DNA of 5,256 nucleotides, taken from contig JAPUIL010000037.1 in the NCBI GenBank assembly GCA_027297085.1, forward strand, positions 1-5,256, given 5' to 3'. The notes under the pieces were generated by a model that was not told where the DNA came from, searched no databases, and worked only from the letters and a program-made list of their open reading frames with translations. This DNA is from Verrucomicrobiota bacterium. Its GTDB lineage: Bacteria; Verrucomicrobiota; Verrucomicrobiia; Opitutales; UBA2995. Below, one piece after another: positions 1-4,623 of the stretch (positions within the stretch are counted from its first letter, which is position 1; each line of letters begins with the position of its first letter). A program made the translations under genes and the position numbers.

Positions 1-309
1 TTCGCTCTTGGGTTTGTTGGCGGCAAAATCCACCGCGACGGGCGCTCCGGTCTGGTGATCGCTCAGGCACAAACTCAGGGCGCGGTCGCGAATCCACTTC
101 CCGTCGATGGCCAGCGCCCGGGGAAGGGTTCCCAGGTTGGCTTGCAGCCACCCGCTGAGGCAACTGGCGAATGCCTGCGGATCGATCTGAATGAGTAGAT
201 TGCGCAATGCGGTGTAGCTGGGAACCTTGCGTCCTTTCGCGTCTTTCTTCTTCGGCAAGCACAGCCACTCTCGCTGGCTTTGAGTCAGGAACTGCCCCGT
301 GAAGGGCCT
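1..309 (-). pseudogene. ISAs1-family transposase, 5'-truncated and cut by the window edge
   Basis: The minus strand is open for 103 codons from 309 to the left edge, with an in-frame TGA just upstream (310-312). The protein contains PSYTALRNLLIQIDPQAF, then a W-rich helix, then LPRALAIDGKWIRDRALSL and a later HQTGAPVAVDF stretch. This is the order seen at the junction of the N-terminal associated domain and the DDE domain of ISAs1-family (H-repeat type) transposases; the D of AIDGK is the expected first catalytic aspartate. The family normally has about 50-60 more residues before this point. They are absent here, and no ATG or GTG lies in frame between the stop and the conserved part, so the 5' end is probably lost or frameshifted. 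The rest of the DDE domain lies outside the window. The stretch looks more GC-rich than the genes to the right, which fits acquired DNA. The family call is firm; the pseudogene call is moderately firm. Confidence 0.75.
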
Positions 310-456
310 TCAATTCCCCGGGGTATGCCTTAGGTCCAAATTGAAATCAAAACACCCTTCAGCGTCCTGAAATTTCGTTTACCCTGCCCAGGGGTGTACA
401 CTAAAACTGCGATGTCATCGTCAAATAGACGGAAATGGGTCTAGGATTTGAGTAGT

Positions 457-469
457 CCCCTCTCAGGGG
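457..469. other. Small GC-rich hairpin
   Basis: CCCCT and AGGGG form a perfect 5-bp stem around a CTC loop. No T-run follows on the plus strand, so it is not a convincing terminator. Its role is unknown. Confidence 0.35.
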
Positions 470-549
470 GTAGTTATCGGATTAACAGATCGAATACGTA
501 TCTAGGGTCCCGTCGGATATTTCAGACAAATAAGTGCCCTTTTAAGAGA

Positions 550-606
550 GAGTATACACATCACTCTTGAGTATACCTCTCCCTCTTGAGTATACACCTC
601 ACTCCT
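550..606. repeat. Three tandem 19-bp repeats with a GTATAC core
   Basis: Units begin at 550, 569 and 588 with exactly 19-bp spacing: GAGTATACACATCACTCTT, GAGTATACCTCTCCCTCTT and GAGTATACACCTCACTCCT. GAGTATAC is invariant and the second half drifts within a C/T-rich pattern. The core GTATAC is itself a palindrome. The array lies 72-147 bp upstream of the two possible starts of the TolB-like gene, so it could be a set of binding sites for a regulator of that gene. It could also be a degenerate microsatellite-like repeat. The repeat itself is seen directly; the regulatory role is inferred. Confidence 0.7.
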
Positions 607-628
607 CTGGACCTATTGTATTGTCTTT

Positions 629-644
629 GACAACAGCTGTCGTC
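629..644. promoter_or_regulatory. Possible operator: 16-bp imperfect dyad
   Basis: GACAACAGCTGTCGTC pairs at seven of eight positions around a central ACAGCTGT palindrome. It lies between the 19-bp repeats and the first ATG of the TolB-like gene, where an operator would be expected. A short dyad can arise by chance, so confidence is low. Confidence 0.25.
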
Positions 645-752
645 GCGAACTCTCCTCGAAACTGACAGCAACAATCCATGCTTGAGTCTCTGCAGGGATT
701 CTCTTGTTATATCAGGAGTTCCTCTCTCGTATCGCCAGCCCTAATACCCCGA

Positions 753-1769
753 ATGGAAAACGAAACCCCGCCCAGTCCAGACAAAGGCTCTTCCGGTCCC
801 GATCAGTCTACGGGTTTGGTGAAGTTCTGGCAGGAGCTGAAACGGCGGCATGTGGTACGTGTGGCCATGGTGTATGCGATTGTGGGCTGGTTGGTGATAC
901 AGGTGGCCAATGCAACCTTCGAGGACTTTGGAATACCGATATGGGCCTATCGCTTTGTTGTGCTAATGGTATTACTGGGATTTCCCATATCGCTGGTTAT
1001 CGCCTGGGCGTTTGAGCTTACCCCGCAGGGTATCAAGACCACGAAAACCGCGCATGTGGACCATCCTGAATCACATAAAGACGTATCCCACGCGAGGAAG
1101 AGGAGCTGGCTGGCCTACGCCGTTGGCGCACTTTTCCCGACATTGATATTCGGAACACTCGCCTTGTTTTTCTACATTCGTTCGGGAGGCGGTGTTCAAG
1201 AATCCGAGGACAAATCCATCGCGGTCTTGCCTTTCGACAATCGGAGCAACCGGGAGGAAGACCAGTTCTTCACCGATGGCATACACGACGACCTGCTCAC
1301 CCAGATTTCCAGAATCCGTGGGATAAGGACAATCGCCCGAACTTCGGTTATGAGCTACAGGGACACTACTAAACGCATGAAAAATATAGGCGAAGAGTTG
1401 GGCGTTAAGTGGTTATTGGAAGGTGGCGTCCAGCGCGGGGGCGACGAGATTAGGATCAACGCCCAGCTCATCGAGGTATCCAACGAAGGGCATATATGGG
1501 CGGAGACCTACACCCGCAAACTGACCGCTAAGAACATTTTCCAGATTCAAAGTGAAATCTCCTTAGCGATCGCCGACGCCTTGGAGGCATTACTTTCTCC
1601 CGAAGAGAAGGAGCGCATGGAAAAGTTGCCGACTGAGAATCTCGCGGCTCTGGAAGCTTACTTTAAGGGGAAGGACAGCAGGGCAATGGAATCAAGGTCT
1701 GGATGGGAGGAAGCGATAATTCATTCGGAATGGGTTGATACCCCGCCGCTTGCGGCGAGCCTGTGTTGA
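753..1769 (+). pseudogene. Membrane-anchored TolB-like domain protein, truncated before its TPR region by an IS200/IS605 element
   Basis: The frame is open from an ATG at 678. I prefer the ATG at 753 (MENETPPSP) because the conserved family region, FWQELKRRHVVRVAMVYAIV, begins soon after it and the extra 25 residues look non-coding. Neither start has a clear ribosome binding site. From the 753 start, three hydrophobic segments lie at about residues 34-52, 64-86 and 118-141. A TolB-N/FlgO-like domain follows from about 155, beginning SIAVLPFDNRS and continuing through FFTDGIHDDLLTQISRI, LLEGGVQRGGDEIRINAQLI and IWAETY. Proteins of this architecture normally continue into a long series of TPR repeats after a LAALEAYFKGK motif, which is present here near residues 295-305. 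Instead the frame enters the left-end hairpin of the IS element and stops at a TGA at 1767-1769, so the last nine or so residues are IS-coded. The family is usually linked to signalling or protein-protein contact in the envelope; the exact role is unknown. The rest of the gene is not found after the element. Confidence 0.75.
1744..1757 (+). repeat. Left-end hairpin of the IS200/IS605 element
   Basis: CGCCGC, TT loop and GCGGCG form a perfect 6-bp stem. The same bases code for the last residues of the truncated TolB-like protein and sit just ahead of the transposase start, so the hairpin may also limit translation of the transposase. Confidence 0.7.
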
Positions 1770-2215
1770 TGAGTGTGTATGTTCACAAAAGTCACAATGT
1801 TAGCATTCTGTTGTACCATTTGGTGTTTCCCGCGAAGTACCGCCGAGCGGTGTTGGATAGGAGTGTCGATGAGGAAGTTTGCAAGGTTTGTCTTGAGATA
1901 GAGAAGCGCTACGAAGTTAAGTTTCTTGAGATAGGCAGCGATATAGACCACATGCATTTTCTTGTTCAGTCGGTTCCCAAGAACAGTGTAACGCAACTTG
2001 TGACGTTGATAAAGAGTCTGACTGCACGATGGGTTTTGGTGCGGTGTCCGGATGTAAAGAAGCAGCTTTGGGGTGGGGAATTCTGGAGCGATGGATACTT
2101 TGCCAGTACGGTGAGTAAGCACGGAGACGAGGCAACAATCGCGAACTATGTTAGCTCGCAAGGCAAAGATGGCTATGAGAAGTTACATGAAGATCGTCAG
2201 CTAAAATTGTTCTAA
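1769..2215 (+). CDS. tnpA: IS200/IS605-family Y1 (HUH) transposase TnpA
   Basis: This enzyme cuts and joins single-stranded DNA at the element's hairpin ends through a covalent phosphotyrosine. From the ATG at 1769 the protein is 148 residues, a normal length for the family. It shows the N-terminal strand LLYHLVFPAKYRRAVL, the HUH metal-binding motif in DHMHFLVQ (His61 and His63), the conserved GGEFWSDGYFAS segment, and the C-terminal helix ATIANYVSSQG holding the catalytic Tyr127 with Gln131. All key residues are present, so it is probably active. In-frame GTG (1763) and TTG (1766) codons could also start translation, but ATG gives the usual MSxYxHxSHN beginning. The ATG overlaps the stop codon of the truncated upstream gene (TGATG), so translation could be coupled to it. 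No strong Shine-Dalgarno sequence is seen. Confidence 0.93.
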   Translation: MSVYVHKSHNVSILLYHLVFPAKYRRAVLDRSVDEEVCKVCLEIEKRYEVKFLEIGSDIDHMHFLVQSVPKNSVTQLVTLIKSLTARWVLVRCPDVKKQLWGGEFWSDGYFASTVSKHGDEATIANYVSSQGKDGYEKLHEDRQLKLF

Positions 2216-2224
2216 TCTCAAATA

Positions 2225-2250
2225 CCCCGCTGCTTGCGGCGGGGATCTTT
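2225..2250 (+). terminator. Right-end hairpin of the IS element, possible weak terminator
   Basis: CCCCGCTGC (2225-2233) pairs with GCGGCGGGG (2236-2244) around a TT loop and is followed by ATCTTTATT. Its main role is probably as the transposase recognition hairpin. The strong GC stem with a short T-rich tail could also stop transcripts coming from the transposase gene. It lies only 13 bp before the next ATG, so it may reduce read-through into the membrane-protein gene. Confidence 0.5.
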
Positions 2251-2257
2251 ATTGTAA

Positions 2258-3601
2258 ATGAGAACTTCATCTTCGAACCTCCCTCCACTGACAATTTTGG
2301 AGATTTTTCGTAAATGGAGTCCTCTTGCAGCAAGTTGGTTGTTAATGTCGGCTGAATTGCCGATTCTGAGTGCTGTTGTCGCCCGGTTGCTACATCCAGA
2401 GGTCAGTTTGGCTGCATTTGGAGGGGTGGTTTTTCCGATAGCACTGGTTATCGAATCACCAATTATTATGTTGTTGGTTGCATCGACAGCTTTGAGCAGT
2501 GATTGGGGTTCCTATCAAAAGTTAAACCGTTTTATGATGTGGATGGGAGCAGGTTTAACCGTCATTCATGCTGTGATTGTGTTTACTCCGTTTTATTTTG
2601 TTGTGGCAGAACAACTCATCGGAGCCCCCATGGAGGTTGTGGGATCTGCTCGAATCGGGCTTGCGGTTATGCTGCCTTGGTCCTGGGCGATTGGGTTTCG
2701 CCGTTTTCAGCAAGGTGTGCTCATCCGATTTGGACATTCCCAGGTGGTTGCTTGGGGAACATTTATTCGCTTGGTTAGTCTCTGTCTCGTTTTAGCAGTT
2801 GGCTCCACTTTTCGAGGTATCCCAGGCTTAGTCATTGCGACTGCAGCAGCAGCTTTGGCAGTAATGGTAGAAGCAGGTTTTATTTGGCTCAAGGTAAGGC
2901 CGGTAATCAGGCTCAAGGTCAGATGTGCAAAAGTGGTTTGGCCTCTGTTGACGTATCGAGTCATTGTAAAATTTTATGCACCGCTTGCGTTAACAACGTT
3001 CTGTCTCTTGCTCGTTCAACCTATTTCGACGGCTGCGATGAGTCGAATGTCGTTTGCGTTTGAATCATTGGCTGTTTGGCCTGCAGTGAATGGGCTTATT
3101 TTTGTGGTTCGCTCACTTAGTCTTTCATTCAATGAGATAGTCGTTTCGCTGATAGAAAGAGAGAACGGGTATAAGGCACTCCAGAAGTTTAGTCGGTGGC
3201 TTTTTGCGATTTTGACAGTGTTTTATTCTATAATGGCTCTGTCCTCTTTGGGTTGGTTCTGGTTAAATGCTGTTTCAGGATTAAGTGAGGAGCTATCAGA
3301 CTTTGCTTTTCCTTCATTGGGAATGGCGCTCTTAATTCCCGGGCTTGGGGTTTGGCAAAGTTGGCATCAAGGGATTCTGGTTTACTATCGCCGAACGAGT
3401 GCGATCTCTGAAGCGGTGCTTGTTTTTTTGCTCTTAAGTGTTGCCGTTATGTGGGGGGGCGTGGCGATGGGTGCGTTGTCGGGCTTGTCTATCGTACTGC
3501 TGGGAATTACGGCTGGGATGATTGGCCAGACTTTTTGGCAATGGACGCGATGTCGATCGATATTGAAAGAAGGTAAAGTGGCTATAGGGACTGGTGCGTA
3601 A
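2258..3601 (+). CDS. Multi-helix membrane protein of the MOP superfamily (MATE/ANKH-like putative exporter)
   Basis: The 447-residue protein is hydrophobic throughout, with about a dozen predicted membrane helices and short charged loops. The two halves look alike: each begins with a WSPLAASW/FYAPLALT-type helix (around residues 20 and 240) and continues with SAVVARLLHPE or AAMSRM, a pattern seen in MOP-type transporters. The segment following WGSYQKLNRF and the FYAPLALTTFCLLLVQPIS segment resemble the progressive-ankylosis (ANK/ANKH) branch more than classic multidrug MATE pumps. This is pattern recognition, not an alignment, and the substrate cannot be named. The start at 2258 lies 13 bp after the IS right-end hairpin. 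No good ribosome binding site is visible apart from the GGGG inside that hairpin, so the native promoter and leader may have been replaced by the element. The gene is followed after 12 bp by the Hsp15-like gene and is probably co-transcribed with it. Confidence 0.7.
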   Translation: MRTSSSNLPPLTILEIFRKWSPLAASWLLMSAELPILSAVVARLLHPEVSLAAFGGVVFPIALVIESPIIMLLVASTALSSDWGSYQKLNRFMMWMGAGLTVIHAVIVFTPFYFVVAEQLIGAPMEVVGSARIGLAVMLPWSWAIGFRRFQQGVLIRFGHSQVVAWGTFIRLVSLCLVLAVGSTFRGIPGLVIATAAAALAVMVEAGFIWLKVRPVIRLKVRCAKVVWPLLTYRVIVKFYAPLALTTFCLLLVQPISTAAMSRMSFAFESLAVWPAVNGLIFVVRSLSLSFNEIVVSLIERENGYKALQKFSRWLFAILTVFYSIMALSSLGWFWLNAVSGLSEELSDFAFPSLGMALLIPGLGVWQSWHQGILVYYRRTSAISEAVLVFLLLSVAVMWGGVAMGALSGLSIVLLGITAGMIGQTFWQWTRCRSILKEGKVAIGTGA

Positions 3602-3613
3602 AGTTGAGCAGCG

Positions 3614-4054
3614 ATGGAATTACTAGCAGATATCCGAATAGATAAATGGTTATGGGCAGTAAGGCTCTATAAAACCCGTAAACTAGCTTTGGAGGCTTGT
3701 CAGAAGGGACATGTAAAAATCGATGACAAAGCAGTTAAACCATCCAGGAGAGTTCATCTTAACGAAACTGTTGTGGTTAGAACGGAGAGGATGGAAAGGA
3801 CTGTTCGGGCGATTGCTTTAACAGATAGAAGAGTTGGCCCAAAATTAGTTGCCGATTTTTATGAGGATCTGACTGATCCGGAAGAATACGAACGGGCTAA
3901 AAGGACGGTAGCCCAACGTATTCTTACGAGGGAAAAGGGGAGCGGTCGACCCTGTACTGCCAAAAAAATCAGCCTACAATCACAAATCATTGGGTTCAAG
4001 CGGCTTGGCGATAATAGTACGTTAACATGCCACCTAGGCGCTTCTTGGTTGTAA
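3614..4054 (+). CDS. hslR: Hsp15-like S4-domain RNA-binding protein with an IS-derived C-terminal tail
   Basis: The S4 fold begins with IRIDKWLWAVRLYKTRKLA (residues 7-25) and continues through CQKGHVKIDDKAVKPSRRVHLNETVVV. This matches Hsp15 (HslR), which in E. coli binds stalled 50S subunits still carrying a nascent chain and helps recycle them. The middle region (EDLTDPEEYERAKR, then ILTREKGSGRP) follows the family pattern. After Pro113 the usual basic end, of the type TKKDRRDL, is replaced: the TGT at 3953 appears to be the tip of an inserted element, and codons 114-146 (CTAKKISLQS onwards) read antisense through it. The RNA-binding fold is intact, but the tail is foreign. The total of 146 residues is close to the 133 of E. 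coli Hsp15 only because of the added codons. It follows the transporter gene after 12 bp, with at most a weak GAG as ribosome binding site. Confidence 0.85.
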   Translation: MELLADIRIDKWLWAVRLYKTRKLALEACQKGHVKIDDKAVKPSRRVHLNETVVVRTERMERTVRAIALTDRRVGPKLVADFYEDLTDPEEYERAKRTVAQRILTREKGSGRPCTAKKISLQSQIIGFKRLGDNSTLTCHLGASWL

Positions 4055-4343
4055 CATCCCCTTCCCTACTAAAAATCTCTGGTTTTATAAGCTGATTTTC
4101 TATGCCCTGGTGATTCCTCTCTGCATTGTAATGCTTCAAATATTGGTTGATGGCCAGCTCCAGATGTTTTTCACCCATTGGAATGATTCGGTTCAGGCAT
4201 TCATATTTGACAGATCTCACGAACCGCTCTGCGTAAGCATTGCATTTCGGTGCCTGAACCGGACATAGGACAGGATCCACCCCAAAGCTCTTCAGCAGGT
4301 TTTTAAACGCTTCAGTAAATTTAGTATCCCGATCTACGATCAA
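3953..4343 (-). mobile_element. Remnant of a DDE/integrase-core insertion sequence (3' part)
   Basis: The transposase fragment on the minus strand, plus about 43 bp beyond its stop, forms the 3' end of an insertion sequence. The boundary at 3953 is inferred: the Hsp15 homology stops at exactly that codon, and the sequence there begins TGTACTGCC, a TGT tip as in many IS3/IS481-type elements. The other end is missing. No matching inverted repeat is seen to the right, and homology ends near 4343. Confidence 0.65.
3996..4343 (-). pseudogene. Integrase-core (rve) DDE transposase, C-terminal fragment, IS3/IS481-like
   Basis: The frame encodes 115 residues ending at a TGA (3996-3998). It starts at LIVDRDTKF, holding the second catalytic aspartate, and has NAYAERFVRSVKYECL with the catalytic glutamate 35 positions later. 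The family-typical HYNAERNHQGIENQLI and the terminal RLGGMLTYYYRQAA follow. The first catalytic aspartate and the whole N-terminal helix-turn-helix region are absent: an in-frame TGA (4344-4346) sits immediately upstream, and the sequence beyond has no likeness to the expected N-terminal half. A TTG at 4341-4343 is the first codon, but real expression is unlikely. The fragment is antisense to the end of the Hsp15-like gene. The family assignment is strong at the rve level; the exact IS family is uncertain. Confidence 0.85.
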
Positions 4344-4447
4344 TCAACACCCTGATCTCGAAGCGTGGGGATAGCTTCGAATGATTCCAAGCGCCCTAAT
4401 CGAAGATTCAGTATTACCTGAACAGTCCAAAAAGTTCGTATCTCGCA
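4344..4447. other. Non-coding spacer with a 7-bp hairpin
   Basis: I see no gene here. TCGAAGC (4358-4364) and GCTTCGA (4374-4380) form a perfect 7-bp stem around a 9-base loop. The frame of the transposase fragment stays open for about 30 codons beyond its TGA, but the product is unlike any transposase part I know. This may be the original region downstream of hslR, or the remains of the lost IS end. Confidence 0.4.
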
Positions 4448-4520
4448 CCCTACGGGACGCCATTAAAAAAACCATCGGTTCATTCCGGTGGTTTTTTTAA
4501 TATCCAGGCGTCCCGTAGGG
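4448..4520. repeat. 73-bp nested inverted repeat (14-bp outer arms around a terminator stem)
   Basis: The outer arms CCCTACGGGACGCC (4448-4461) and GGCGTCCCGTAGGG (4507-4520) pair perfectly. Inside, 4462-4478 pairs with 4485-4501 (17 positions, one T-G), leaving a 6-base loop TTCATT and a 5-base bulge (4502-4506) on the right. Weaker pairing can be extended outwards to TCTC (4441-4444) and GAGA (4524-4527). The result is a nearly unbroken stem of more than 30 bp. The arms look like those of a REP/MITE-like miniature element, but a second copy elsewhere cannot be checked. Confidence 0.85.
4465..4498. terminator. Bidirectional rho-independent terminator between convergent genes
   Basis: Seven A residues, ACCA-T-CGG, loop TTCATT, CCG-G-TGGT and then seven T residues form a classic intrinsic terminator. 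It works in both directions because the A-run becomes a T-run on the minus strand. It lies between hslR (plus) and fkp (minus), which end towards each other, so it probably served both before the IS insertion lengthened the hslR side. Confidence 0.8.
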
Positions 4521-4594
4521 GATGAGAACGCAGTTCGACGAAAGGAGCAAAGCGACTGGAGATGGGATAACGCCTGGCGTCGGTCGCAAATCGA

Positions 4595-4613
4595 TTCGGC
4601 GCAGCCGAACCTA
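4595..4613 (-). repeat. REP-like palindrome
   Basis: TTCGGC, loop GCA and GCCGAA (4595-4609) form a perfect 6-bp stem. Read on the minus strand, the palindrome is preceded directly by GTAG, the layout of bacterial REP sequences (a GTAG/GGAG tetranucleotide next to a palindrome). It lies 11 bp beyond the fkp stop codon, a typical place for such elements. It may also act as an mRNA-stabilising 3' hairpin. A single copy is not proof of a repeat family. Confidence 0.4.
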
Positions 4614-4623
4614 CCGAGGAGCC

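Larger units (their letters stand above)
310..677. other. Non-coding stretch between the ISAs1 remnant and the TolB-like gene
   Basis: No convincing ORF is present on either strand. From left to right it contains sequence that may be the non-coding end of the ISAs1 remnant, a small CCCCT-CTC-AGGGG hairpin (457-469), three tandem 19-bp repeats (550-606) and a 16-bp imperfect dyad (629-644). A TTGACA at 627-632 could be a -35 box, but no good -10 box follows at the right distance, so no promoter is called. Confidence 0.6.
1738..2250 (+). mobile_element. IS200/IS605-family insertion sequence, transposase-only type, apparently complete
   Basis: A Y1 transposase gene is flanked by matching subterminal palindromes. 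The left one at 1738-1759 and the right one at 2222-2243 are the same sequence in the same orientation at 20 of 22 positions, as expected for the single-strand hairpins recognised by this family. The left hairpin has a 6-bp stem, CGCCGC/GCGGCG around TT (1744-1757). The right hairpin has a 9-bp stem (2225-2233 with 2236-2244, one T-G pair). No terminal inverted repeats or target duplication are expected or seen. TTGAT at 1735-1739 just before the left hairpin could be the target motif; this is an inference, and both edges are approximate. There is no tnpB gene. Confidence 0.8.

Noticed and set aside
550..606. Possible CRISPR array
   Set aside because: The units are directly adjacent, only 19 bp long, degenerate in one half and have no spacers. 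No cas genes are nearby.
627..655. Sigma-70 promoter starting at TTGACA
   Set aside because: No TATAAT-like box lies 16-18 bp downstream; the sequence there is GC/CT-rich.
704..1015. Plus-strand ORF of 103 codons inside the TolB-like gene
   Set aside because: It is a shifted frame of the conserved membrane-anchor coding region, with no protein-like hydrophobic pattern of its own.
1721..2161. Minus-strand ORF of 146 codons across the IS element
   Set aside because: It is antisense to the transposase, which has all catalytic motifs. The translated product is unlike any family I know.
1738..2250. TnpB nuclease or omegaRNA system linked to the IS200/IS605 element
   Set aside because: The element ends soon after tnpA with its right-end hairpin. 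No tnpB reading frame is present or remnant, so no guide RNA is expected.
4344..4440. Continuation of the integrase-type transposase upstream of the TGA at 4344-4346
   Set aside because: The frame is open but the residues do not resemble the expected region before the DRDTKF motif, so read-through or a single nonsense mutation is unlikely. A truncated element fits better.
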